Counted from the stretch's first letter, positions 1-5,824 are shown. The stretch: DNA of 11,997 bases from an uncultured Candidatus Saccharibacteria bacterium (GCA_937990205.1 CALKRO010000163.1:1-11997); one strand, 5' to 3'. A program made the numbers and translations. The notes: a model not told the origin generated them from the letters alone.

Positions 1-102
1 ATTATAAAACTCAGCCGCACCATCGCCGATTATGATAATTCACCAGAAATCAGACTCGAACATCTCAAAGAAGCTATCTGCTTTACTACCTTTTCACCCT
101 GA
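1..102 (+). CDS. ComM/YifB-type Mg-chelatase-like AAA+ ATPase, C-terminal end (partial)
   Basis: Frame 1 is open from the window edge to a TGA at 100-102 and gives 33 residues. The segment LSRTIADYDNSPEIRLEHLKEA matches in pattern the C-terminal helix bundle of the YifB/ComM family, whose members usually end in something like ARTIADL-x(3-5)-I-x-x-x-HL-x-EA. In that family the protein is a hexameric AAA+ helicase involved in natural transformation and branch migration. Only the last helices are visible, so ATPase motifs cannot be checked. The stop lies 8 bp before the -35 box of the infC promoter. The assignment rests on a short but distinctive motif; another AAA+ protein with a similar lid is possible. 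Confidence 0.75.
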   Translation: MIKLSRTIADYDNSPEIRLEHLKEAICFTTFSP

Positions 103-110
103 TTTACCCC

Positions 111-139
111 TTGAAAATCCCTAAAAATTTTGTTATAAT
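111..139 (+). promoter_or_regulatory. Sigma70-type promoter of the infC operon
   Basis: TTGAAA at 111-116, a 17-bp spacer, then TATAAT at 134-139, with TG at 131-132 making an extended -10. The predicted +1 is near 146, leaving a leader of about 25 nt before the ATT start at 171. The -35 box coincides with a TTG that a gene caller could mistake for a start codon. Confidence 0.9.
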
Positions 140-170
140 TCACCCTAAGGTTAAAAAGAAAGGAATCAAC

Positions 171-692
171 ATTAGTACTAAAACTTCACGCACCAAAATC
201 AATGGAGAAATCCGCTATGAACAGGTACGCGTTATTGGCACTAATGGAGAGCAGCTTGGCATCATGTCAAGCAAAGAAGCTCAGGTTCTGGCCCGGGAGC
301 AAGGTGTCGACCTCGTCGAAATCGCAGGTAATGCCACCCCTCCGGTCGTTAAAATCATCGATTGGGGTAAATATCAATACCAAAAGATGAAGGAAGAGGC
401 TAAAAATCGTAAAAAAGCTCGTGAAAAGCAATCCGAGCTCAAACAAATGAAGATTGGTCTCAAAATCAGCGACAATGACCTCAACATTAAAATCCGCAAA
501 ATTAAGAGTTTTCTCGAAGATGGCGATCACTGCCGTATTATCATTACCTTCAAGGGTCGTGAGATGGCACATAAAGAAATTGGTTCTCAACTTCTTGATC
601 GTATTCTCGAACAAATGGCCGACTGCGCCATTGTCGAAGGAAAACCACAATTTGCTGGACGCAATTTATCAGTCGGAGTACGAAAAAAGTAA
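171..692 (+). CDS. infC: Translation initiation factor IF-3, ATT start codon
   Basis: IF-3 binds the 30S subunit, blocks premature 50S joining and proofreads the start codon. From ATT at 171 the protein has 173 residues, a normal IF-3 length. The N-domain is at about residues 11-80 (NGEIRYEQVRVIG, then PPVVKIIDWGKYQYQ, the usual PPVxKIxDxGK block), followed by a Lys-rich linker and the C-domain at about 85-170 with FKGREMAH. The ATT is chosen because AAAGGA at 159-164 stands 6 nt upstream of it and because the only upstream alternative, TTG at 111, is the -35 box and would not be transcribed. A rare AUU start is the classic basis of infC autoregulation in Escherichia coli, where IF-3 discriminates against its own start codon; the same logic is inferred here. 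It is the first gene of infC-rpmI-rplT-rpmB. Confidence 0.95.
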   Translation: MSTKTSRTKINGEIRYEQVRVIGTNGEQLGIMSSKEAQVLAREQGVDLVEIAGNATPPVVKIIDWGKYQYQKMKEEAKNRKKAREKQSELKQMKIGLKISDNDLNIKIRKIKSFLEDGDHCRIIITFKGREMAHKEIGSQLLDRILEQMADCAIVEGKPQFAGRNLSVGVRKK

Positions 693-754
693 TTTCCTAC
701 TTTCAAGGTTCCCTGATCGCACATTGAATACTAAATTAACTAAAAGGAAAGCCT

Positions 755-949
755 ATGCCAAAGCTTAAAACTCACAAAGGTACCGCTAAGCGTATTAAAA
801 TTTCCGGCACCGGTAAATTAATCCGCGAACGCGCCTATGGCAACCACATTCTTGCCAAAAAATCTAAAGCCCGCAAACGTAACATGAAGACTGCTGGTGC
901 AGTCGAGGGTAAGATTGCTAAAAACATTAAAAGCGCATTAGGAGTTTAA
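755..949 (+). CDS. rpmI: Large subunit ribosomal protein bL35
   Basis: This is a 64-residue, highly basic protein with the typical bL35 opening [21 protein letters not shown], then H31 and a Lys/Arg-rich tract with KSKARKR. It is a structural component of the 50S subunit. The ATG at 755 has AGGA at 745-748, 6 nt away. It follows infC after 62 bp, in which I see no separate promoter or terminator, and precedes rplT by only 2 bp, the standard IF3-L35-L20 order. In enterobacteria the rpmI translation start is the target of repression by L20. No L20-binding fold could be recognised by eye here. Confidence 0.97.
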   Translation: MPKLKTHKGTAKRIKISGTGKLIRERAYGNHILAKKSKARKRNMKTAGAVEGKIAKNIKSALGV

Positions 950-951
950 TC

Positions 952-1305
952 ATGAGAATCAAAAGAGGTGTTGCCGCACGCGCAAAACATAAGAAAATTC
1001 TAGCTGCCGCTAAGGGTATGCAACATTACCGCACCCGCAGCTTCCGTCTAGCTAAACAAGGTGTTATTAAGGCCCTTCGCTACGCTTACCGCGACCGCCG
1101 TAATCGTAAACGCGATCTTCGTGCTCTCTGGATCACTCGTATCAATAACGCCGCTCACCAATATGACTTGAACTATTCTCAACTCATTAATGGTATGAAA
1201 AAGCAAAATATCGCTGTTGATCGCAAGATCTTGGCCGAATTAGCCGTCAACCAACCAGCTGCCTTCCAGGCAATTGTCGAACAAGTTAAAAAGGAGATTA
1301 AATAA
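952..1305 (+). CDS. rplT: Large subunit ribosomal protein bL20
   Basis: The product has 117 residues, the usual bL20 length, starts [22 protein letters not shown] and continues with the conserved [19 protein letters not shown] block (about residues 44-63). bL20 binds 23S rRNA early and is needed for 50S assembly; in several bacteria it also represses its own operon. The ATG at 952 has AGGAG at 940-944 inside the end of rpmI, giving 7-nt spacing and suggesting translational coupling. Its TAA (1303-1305) overlaps the rpmB start by one base. No anomalies were seen. Confidence 0.97.
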   Translation: MRIKRGVAARAKHKKILAAAKGMQHYRTRSFRLAKQGVIKALRYAYRDRRNRKRDLRALWITRINNAAHQYDLNYSQLINGMKKQNIAVDRKILAELAVNQPAAFQAIVEQVKKEIK

Positions 1306-1496
1306 TGGCTATTTGCGAAATTTCCGGTAAAGGAAAAATGTACGGTCATAATGTAAGCTTCTCCCAGCACAAGACCCGTAAAGTTTTCAAACCAAACATC
1401 CAAAAGAAAACCCTCCTTATCGGTGGTAAAAAACTTAAAATCAATGTCAGTACCGCAGCTCTTCGTACTTTGAAGAAAAAAGGTTTGATCAAATAA
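1305..1496 (+). CDS. rpmB: Large subunit ribosomal protein bL28
   Basis: A 63-residue basic protein, [24 protein letters not shown] at the start, followed by RKVFKPNIQKKTL and a C-terminal basic helix. This matches bL28 (pattern C-x-I-x-GK-x-NxVSxxxxKTxRxFxPNxQ). Only one Cys (residue 4) is present, so this is not the zinc-binding four-Cys form. The start is fixed by the TAATG overlap with rplT and by AAGGAG at 1291-1296. Its place as the fourth gene of the infC operon differs from the usual rpmB-rpmG pairing. The operon terminator begins about 20 bp after the stop. Confidence 0.95.
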   Translation: MAICEISGKGKMYGHNVSFSQHKTRKVFKPNIQKKTLLIGGKKLKINVSTAALRTLKKKGLIK

Positions 1497-1516
1497 TTTA
1501 TTCAATCCAATACAAC

Positions 1517-1543
1517 AAAATAGACCCGTAAGGGTCTATTTTT
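1517..1543. terminator. Bidirectional intrinsic terminator between rpmB and rnpB
   Basis: TAGACCC (1521-1527), loop GTAA, GGGTCTA (1532-1538), followed by TTTTT on the plus strand. The four A residues at 1517-1520 provide the U-tract when read on the minus strand (GGGTCTATTTTG). It can therefore end both the infC operon and the convergent rnpB transcript. Confidence 0.9.
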
Positions 1544-1544
1544 A

Positions 1545-1951
1545 AGCTATCAGTAAGCCGGGTTTTGTAACTAAAAGGTGCAAATACTTTCATCACAAGT
1601 AAAACCACAATAAAAGTTTCTTCCCTTTTTAGCCGATAATCATCTATCTAGATATTTTGTTGCCAAAATATTCAAGCGGTAAGCGTGCATCTTCGAACCA
1701 AAGTTTAGTAGCACTCCTTGCAGCCAGTAGGGTTTGCCATCAACCATGTCACCATGGATTGCCGTAAGCTCTTACCTTACACTTTTCACCCTTACCCGAA
1801 GGCGGTATTGTCTCTGTGGTACTTTCCCTATTCTTCAATTTTTTAGGCCGAAGCCGTCTAAATTTTCGAACGGTCGCCATTAACGACTACTGCGTTCTAT
1901 GCTGCCCGGACTTTCCTCTTGGCTAAGCCAAGCGATTATCTTTCAAGCTCT
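1545..1951 (-). ncRNA. rnpB: RNase P RNA
   Basis: RNase P RNA is the catalytic subunit that removes 5' leaders from pre-tRNAs. On the minus strand the hallmark GAGGAAAGTCCGGGC (1904-1918) pairs, as P4, with AACCCGGCTTAC (1553-1564). P2 is GATAATC (1934-1940) with GATTATC (1635-1641). P3 is a short perfect hairpin CTTGGC-TTA-GCCAAG (1918-1932). The central CCACAGAGACAATACCGCC and GGTGAAAAGTG-x-GGTAAGAGC segments are also typical. Overall organisation looks type A-like. An extra hairpin, read as P19, lies between P2' and P4' (1571-1632). The 5' end is set by the predicted +1 and the 3' end by the short P1 pairing (GAGCU with AGCUU) and the terminator, so both ends are uncertain by a few bases. 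Confidence 0.96.
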
Positions 1952-1957
1952 ACATCT

Positions 1958-1966
1958 ATCTTATCA
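1958..1966 (-). promoter_or_regulatory. Extended -10 promoter of rnpB
   Basis: On the minus strand TG-A-TAAGAT (TG at 1965-1966, hexamer 1958-1963) predicts +1 near 1951, matching the expected RNase P RNA 5' end. No -35 box is found at 16-18 bp. A TTGAGT occurs 25 bp upstream of the hexamer (1989-1994). A 19-bp palindrome and a tandem repeat lie directly upstream. Confidence 0.6.
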
Positions 1967-1980
1967 CAATTTTTGTGATA
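1962..1980. repeat. Perfect 8-bp inverted repeat in the rnpB promoter
   Basis: TATCACAA (1962-1969), TTT, TTGTGATA (1973-1980). It occupies the spacer upstream of the rnpB -10 and overlaps its first two bases, the position of an operator. On the plus strand it is followed by TTTTTATT, so it could also act as an intrinsic terminator for rightward read-through. Confidence 0.6.
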
Positions 1981-2011
1981 TTTTTATTACTCAATATTTT
2001 TGTTACTCAAT
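1980..2011. repeat. Tandem 16-bp direct repeat upstream of rnpB
   Basis: Two adjacent 16-bp copies, ATTTTTATTACTCAAT (1980-1995) and ATTTTTGTTACTCAAT (1996-2011), differ at one base. They lie about 29-60 bp upstream of the predicted rnpB start and carry A-tracts on the rnpB coding strand, so an UP-element-like or factor-binding role is possible. The function is not known. Confidence 0.7.
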
Positions 2012-2029
2012 TTAGTGACAAATCCAGAC

Positions 2030-3280
2030 TCACTTCTTTAAAGTCAAATATCCTGGCGTCCCTGGGCGATCAATCCTCATCCATTTCCAATTAGAAGAAC
2101 TTAATTCGCTCTCTTCCATCTTTGAACCATTCCCCCCTACCAGATTCACACATCCTCTAAATACCCCCAACCAACTAAGATTCCTATTTGGCCCACCTGG
2201 TATTAAATCACTTGTCGCATATATAGTTTTTAGTTTAACATCTTCTGCAAACATTGTCCCAACTTGCTCCACCCTTGACATATCAAAATTCGATAAATCT
2301 AACTCTTCAAGTGAAGACATATCCTTAAACATGTCTGCCATGACACTAATCTTAGAGGTTTTAAATCCTGATAAATCTAATCTCTTTATACTAGAAGCCC
2401 CCATAAACATCTGATAAAAGCTCGTTACCTTTGAAGTGTCAAAACTACTTAAATCTAATTCCTTTAAATTACTCATACCACTAAACATTTGATTACAATA
2501 TTGGGATAATTCAATTTTTTCTCCCTCTGTAAAATAATAGAGCGTCTTCAAGCTAGAGTCATACCACATTAAAATTTCATATTGCGAATCGCGTGATTCC
2601 AAATTTCTCACATTTAAAGTCCCCTCCGCTGGTGGGGTGGCACTTCTTTTAATATAATTTATATTTTCTACACCACCAGCTAAATTTCTCATAGCTGTAT
2701 AAAACGAAGAGTCACCTTCCTTGGCATTCCCAAACGGATTCGCCACAAATGACACCACGATTTTATTTGAATAAACATCATCACTTAAATTTCGGCCAAT
2801 CCGCATCCCCACATCCAGCGTGTAATTCCCCGCCGATTCATGTTCACTTTCAATAAACTTTTCGCGCGCTGACTTCTTTGGAATTGGTGAATATTTAGTA
2901 TTATCACGCAACTTATAGCCCCACATATTATTTTCAAAGTCTGAAAATTCTCGCTGATCCGGCAACGGATTAATTTTCGTCGGATTTTGTGGTCTCGTCG
3001 GCACCAAAGCCTGTTCCTCACTTGCCGTACTAATCGTGGCATAAAAGCCATTTTTCACATGGCCGTTATAAGTGCCATTAATTTCAAATTTAAAAAATCC
3101 ATCATGATTATTTGTCATTTCATTCGCATCCACCTCAATAGTTTTCGAGGAATCAATCGAAGCCGACAAAGAAGAGATATATAACGCTTCTGCTTTATTT
3201 TGGCATAAGCATAATCCCAAAAAACTTGCACACAAAATTCCTAGACCAAAGATCCGTTTATCTGCAAAAAATACCTTCAC
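2030..3280 (-). CDS. Secreted BspA-like DUF285 leucine-rich repeat protein
   Basis: A 416-residue protein starting at GTG (3278-3280), with GGGAG at 3288-3292 seven nt upstream. Residues 1-32 look like a signal peptide (basic start, hydrophobic 10-26, NKAEA before the likely cleavage). Residues 33-260 are an extracellular region of unknown fold. From residue 265 there are three consecutive 26-residue units, beginning at Met265, Met291 and Met317, plus a partial one at Met343. Each has the pattern MF-x(3)-S-L-x-x-LDLS-x-F, typical of BspA-like/DUF285 surface repeats. The protein ends GTPGYLTLKK, a common terminus in this family. There is no LPxTG, C-terminal membrane helix or clear lipobox, so it is probably released or held non-covalently. 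Family members mediate adhesion in oral and gut bacteria; a role in host or substrate contact is inference. It appears monocistronic. Confidence 0.85.
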   Translation of the reverse strand: MKVFFADKRIFGLGILCASFLGLCLCQNKAEALYISSLSASIDSSKTIEVDANEMTNNHDGFFKFEINGTYNGHVKNGFYATISTASEEQALVPTRPQNPTKINPLPDQREFSDFENNMWGYKLRDNTKYSPIPKKSAREKFIESEHESAGNYTLDVGMRIGRNLSDDVYSNKIVVSFVANPFGNAKEGDSSFYTAMRNLAGGVENINYIKRSATPPAEGTLNVRNLESRDSQYEILMWYDSSLKTLYYFTEGEKIELSQYCNQMFSGMSNLKELDLSSFDTSKVTSFYQMFMGASSIKRLDLSGFKTSKISVMADMFKDMSSLEELDLSNFDMSRVEQVGTMFAEDVKLKTIYATSDLIPGGPNRNLSWLGVFRGCVNLVGGNGSKMEESELSSSNWKWMRIDRPGTPGYLTLKK

Positions 3281-3301
3281 TAGTTCTCTCCCATTTCCCC
3301 T

Positions 3302-3310
3302 AGTTTACCA
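3302..3310 (-). promoter_or_regulatory. Possible -10 for the BspA-like gene
   Basis: Minus-strand TG-G-TAAACT (hexamer 3302-3307, TG at 3309-3310). The predicted +1 near 3295 would leave a leader of about 15 nt carrying the GGGAG. The hexamer matches consensus at four of six bases and no -35 is evident. Confidence 0.3.
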
Positions 3311-3415
3311 CAAGCGGTATAAAATATCATCAAAAAAATCTCTAATTTTTCAAAACTATAATATCATCAGAATCAACTTTTATTTCTTACTGTATACTAT
3401 TACCGAAGAAAGTGC

Positions 3416-4291
3416 CTAAATCTTTTCAATCGTGTATTCGTCTAAAACTTCATTTAATTCCGCATCCGCCGCTTGATTTTGTTCACGCCTCACATGCGTG
3501 AATGCCACTGCGTCAAATCGCTGAATCAATTTCAAAATTTCCTCATACACCGGCAAAATATCACTATTTTTTACCGTATAAATTCCATTCATTTGATTTA
3601 CCATCATCAAATTATCCGACACGAATTTCACAGTTTTAAATCCATATTCTAGTGCCTTTTCAATCCCCGCCTTCAAGCCATAATATTCCGCCAATCTCGA
3701 AGTAGCATAGCCGATAAATTCCCCACCCCTCTCTACCTCCTTGCCATTTTCATCAATAATTACGTAACCAATCGCTGAAGGTCCTGGATTTCCCCTCGAT
3801 CCCCCATCCGTATAAATTGTCGCCCCTAGCACTGCCGCTCTCGCGTCAATCCGATTCACTTTTCCAATTTTCTTATGTCCAAATTCTACGCTAATTACCG
3901 AAGCAGTATCGTCCGCCAATCGAAAATTCGAGTTTACATCCGTCGAGAAGCTCACATATTTATAAGCTGAATATTTATCACTTAATTCAAGCTTTAAATC
4001 GCTATTTTCCGCCAAAGTTATATCATATATGATATATAAATTATAAATATTCGACCCATCACTTTGATTTGTAAAAGTAATTACATCACGAATTTTAATT
4101 GTCTCAATCTTCTGATTCAAAGTCTCAAAAATTGTTCGCCCCATCGCCTCTTCTGGCTGCTCACCAAAATTAATCTTCCCCGCCGGCAAACTCCATATCA
4201 CCGCATCCGAGTCATCATGTAATACTTTTTTCAGTAACAAAAAGCTATCATCCTTTTTAATAATTCCGACTACTCTAACTTTTTGCTTCAT
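3416..4291 (-). CDS. Nudix domain-RNase HI fusion protein
   Basis: A 291-residue protein with two domains. Residues 1-140 resemble a Nudix hydrolase: the Nudix box starts at Gly38 (SLPAGKINFGE), with Glu44 and Arg52. However, the REx2EEx2G core reads R52-T-I-F-E56-T57-L-N59, so two of the three metal-binding Glu positions and the Gly are replaced; hydrolase activity is doubtful. Residues 155-291 are a complete RNase HI domain: D162 in YTDGGSRGNPGP, E202 in LAEYYGL, D226 in VSDN, H266, and D276 in NQAAD form the expected catalytic set. The likely activity is cleavage of RNA in RNA-DNA hybrids, with the Nudix part as a ligand-binding or structural module. The ATG has GGTGGG about 6 nt upstream. 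It stands alone, downstream of the structured RNA at 4337-4469. Confidence 0.88.
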   Translation of the reverse strand: MKQKVRVVGIIKKDDSFLLLKKVLHDDSDAVIWSLPAGKINFGEQPEEAMGRTIFETLNQKIETIKIRDVITFTNQSDGSNIYNLYIIYDITLAENSDLKLELSDKYSAYKYVSFSTDVNSNFRLADDTASVISVEFGHKKIGKVNRIDARAAVLGATIYTDGGSRGNPGPSAIGYVIIDENGKEVERGGEFIGYATSRLAEYYGLKAGIEKALEYGFKTVKFVSDNLMMVNQMNGIYTVKNSDILPVYEEILKLIQRFDAVAFTHVRREQNQAADAELNEVLDEYTIEKI

Positions 4292-4326
4292 CCATTCCCA
4301 CCAAAATTCTCATGGTTAATATGTCT

Positions 4327-4332
4327 ATTATA
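4327..4332 (-). promoter_or_regulatory. Possible -10 of the Nudix-RNase H gene
   Basis: A perfect TATAAT on the minus strand sits immediately downstream of the U-tract ending the small RNA. The predicted +1 near 4320 leaves a leader of about 29 nt that includes the GGTGGG ribosome-binding site. No TGn and no good -35 are present. Confidence 0.45.
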
Positions 4333-4336
4333 GAAC

Positions 4337-4469
4337 AAAAAATCCTAGTGGCATATATTTTCCGTAATATCTAACTACGGTGGGTAAAATCTTATGTAAT
4401 AATTCCACAGAACCATTACCACGAAATCCCTTAACATGACTATACAGAAAATCATGTTGCCACTAGGAT
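4337..4469 (-). ncRNA. Unassigned structured small RNA, about 133 nt
   Basis: On the minus strand, ATCCTAGTGGCA (4458-4469) pairs perfectly with TGCCACTAGGAT (4342-4353), a 12-bp closing stem followed at once by a run of U (4337-4341). A near-consensus promoter at 4476-4504 predicts +1 at 4469, the first base of the stem. Between the strands three hairpins can be drawn: AACATGA/TCATGTT (about 4432-4457), GUGGUAAU/AUUAUUAC with two G-U pairs (about 4396-4422), and CCGUA/UACGG (4362-4380). The loops of the first two both contain UUCUGU. No open reading frame of note is present. It lacks the SRP RNA GGAA domain, a tmRNA tRNA-like end and any riboswitch core I know. A shortened 6S-like RNA is one possibility. 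It could alternatively be a leader element of the Nudix-RNase H gene. Confidence 0.7.
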
Positions 4470-4475
4470 AATTTG

Positions 4476-4504
4476 ATTATAGCAGTTTAAAAAACTTTCT
4501 GCAA
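4476..4504 (-). promoter_or_regulatory. Promoter of the structured small RNA
   Basis: Minus-strand TTGCAG (4499-4504), a 17-bp spacer and TATAAT (4476-4481), with TG at 4483-4484 giving the extended -10 TGCTATAAT. The base seven positions after the hexamer is A at 4469, the first base of the closing stem. It lies between the stop of the M50 gene (4529) and the RNA. Confidence 0.8.
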
Positions 4505-4528
4505 ATATCAAAATCTCAAAATTACAGG

Positions 4529-5173
4529 TTAGGCTGCTCCGACTAACAGATAAAATACGCTTAAAATCCCCACCATCACATTATAAGTTAAGGTCGATAA
4601 TGCACTACCAAAGACCACTAAGAACAAATAAACGAACAAAATCCCCATGCGCATTTCAATAAAGTCCATCACGTCCCTAAGTTTATCAGATAAGAAATAA
4701 TACAACACCCTCGACCCATCTAATGGTGGAATTGGAATTAAATTAAATGCCATAAAACCCAGGTTCATAATAATCGTTTGACCAAAAATAAATCCCACCA
4801 CTCCACGATCATTTAATACCCCCGTAAAATGCCCGATTAAAAATGCCAAAAACGCAATCAAAAGATTCATCATTGGTCCCGCTAACGCTACAATCGCCAT
4901 CGAGCCTTCCCCGTTACTGAGATTTCTCCTATCTACTGGCACCGGCTTCGCCGCACCCAGCACTACTCCACCCGTAAGATAAAGTAAAACTGGCAAAATT
5001 ACCGAAGTAAATAAATCTAGGTGTACTAAAGGATTTAAAGATAACCTTCCCTCATCCTTCGCCGTCGTATCCCCCTGGAAATATGCCGCATAACCATGCG
5101 CCACCTCATGTAATACTGTAGAAATAATGATAATCGTAAAGACAATTATTAGATTATATGCGTTCATATTCAT
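4529..5173 (-). CDS. M50-family site-2-protease-like membrane zinc metallopeptidase
   Basis: A 214-residue polytopic membrane protein with the S2P/M50 signature: HEVAHG at residues 22-27 (zinc ligands H22, H26; catalytic E23) inside the first membrane helix, AGPMMN at 98-103, and NLIPIPPLDG at 144-153, in which D152 is the third zinc ligand. About five hydrophobic segments are visible. It has no PDZ domain, so it belongs with the small group of S2P-like proteases rather than RseP. Such enzymes cut transmembrane substrates, often anti-sigma factors or signal peptides; the substrate here is unknown. The ATG at 5173 coincides with the predicted +1 and has no usable ribosome-binding site, suggesting a leaderless mRNA. 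A second ATG at 5165-5167, 7 nt after AGG, is an alternative start. Confidence 0.9.
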   Translation of the reverse strand: MNMNAYNLIIVFTIIIISTVLHEVAHGYAAYFQGDTTAKDEGRLSLNPLVHLDLFTSVILPVLLYLTGGVVLGAAKPVPVDRRNLSNGEGSMAIVALAGPMMNLLIAFLAFLIGHFTGVLNDRGVVGFIFGQTIIMNLGFMAFNLIPIPPLDGSRVLYYFLSDKLRDVMDFIEMRMGILFVYLFLVVFGSALSTLTYNVMVGILSVFYLLVGAA

Positions 5174-5179
5174 ACCTAT

Positions 5180-5188
5180 ATTATATCA
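5180..5188 (-). promoter_or_regulatory. Extended -10 promoter of the M50 gene
   Basis: Minus-strand TG-A-TATAAT (hexamer 5180-5185, TG at 5187-5188) has a perfect -10. The predicted +1 is 5173, the A of the ATG. There is no -35 at 16-18 bp; TTGACT lies 25 bp upstream (5211-5216). Confidence 0.65.
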
Positions 5189-5218
5189 CCCCCAAGCCTC
5201 AAATCTGTCCAGTCAACC

Positions 5219-5338
5219 TTGAACACTATTTTTACTCAGAATCTATCATTGAACACATTTTTATACAATTCCCCACCACTTTACTATGCTTCATCAAAAA
5301 ACTCGCTATTTCGCGAGTTCATTGAACACATTTTTTAA
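5219..5338. repeat. Three dispersed copies of TTGAACAC plus T-tract
   Basis: TTGAACACTATTTTTA (5219-5234), TTGAACACATTTTTATA (5249-5265) and TTGAACACATTTTTTAA (5322-5338) lie in the same orientation in the gap between the M50 gene and the MBL-like gene; the last overlaps the latter's stop codon. The unit is short and its role is unknown. Confidence 0.5.
5295..5319 (-). terminator. Intrinsic terminator of the regulator/MBL-like unit
   Basis: On the minus strand AACTCGC (5313-5319), loop GAAATA, GCGAGTT (5300-5306), then TTTTT (5295-5299), located 16 bp after the MBL-like stop codon. Confidence 0.88.
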
Positions 5339-5787
5339 TTAAGTACTACCACTTCTTGTGTAGTTGGTAAATCTTCTACACGCTTAACCTTAAGTTTCTT
5401 TTCCGCGCGAGCACTTAATTTAAGTTCCGCTACCATACCGTCGACATTCCCCGTCGCTACGATAAGTTTAGGTCCAATTTCCCTAATTGCACGCACTGAG
5501 CTAGTACAGAGGATATCTGAGACACCAATATCATCTAACCCTTCTTCAATATCACCCAAAATACCGATACGCACCCCAGATACACTCACATCGTAGATGG
5601 TTTTTGTATTGTTCATTACTGGCACACCTAAGATGGATACTTCCCCAATTTCATATTCACCCGGGCCACTAATCACACCTACACCAAGGTCAGCCGCAAT
5701 CGTCCCCTCTACGAAATTAATCGTAATCTGCTTTGTACTAGTCTTAATCGTAATGGTTTCTGGACTTTTACTTTCTAATTCAAACAT
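5335..5787 (-). CDS. Metallo-beta-lactamase-fold (UlaG-like) remnant without metal ligands
   Basis: A 150-residue protein. GPGEYEIGEVSILGVPV (residues 41-57), then a TIYDVSVSGVRIGILGD strand pair (63-79) and the terminus DLPTTQEVVVLN (139-150), follow the order seen in UlaG-like/COG2220 proteins common in candidate phyla. The N-terminal GHSCF-type strand and the HxHxDH metal site that normally precede GPGEYE are absent, and the later metal-binding His residues are not seen either, so hydrolase activity is not expected. It may be a scaffold or ligand-binding protein. The ATG at 5785-5787 has AAGGAGG at 5791-5797, with short spacing. It follows the winged-helix gene by 37 bp, evidently as the second gene of the same transcript. 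Confidence 0.65.
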   Translation of the reverse strand: MFELESKSPETITIKTSTKQITINFVEGTIAADLGVGVISGPGEYEIGEVSILGVPVMNNTKTIYDVSVSGVRIGILGDIEEGLDDIGVSDILCTSSVRAIREIGPKLIVATGNVDGMVAELKLSARAEKKLKVKRVEDLPTTQEVVVLN

Positions 5788-5824
5788 TTTCCTCCTTTAT
5801 TTGTTCGGCCACCCTGCTATTTTA

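Noticed and set aside
111..170. N-terminal extension of IF-3 from TTG at 111
   Set aside because: The TTG is the -35 box and the predicted transcript starts about 35 bp further on; the added residues do not resemble IF-3.
693..754. L20-type autoregulatory element between infC and rpmI
   Set aside because: No convincing stem structure resembling the L20-binding site of 23S rRNA could be drawn by eye.
1999..2022. Hairpin TTTGTTACT/AGTGACAAA as terminator of the BspA-like gene
   Set aside because: No U-tract follows it on the minus strand, and it overlaps the tandem repeat that explains part of the pairing.
4337..4469. SRP RNA, tmRNA or a known riboswitch
   Set aside because: None of the conserved cores is present: no GGAA SRP loop, no Ala acceptor stem with tag frame, no recognised riboswitch consensus.
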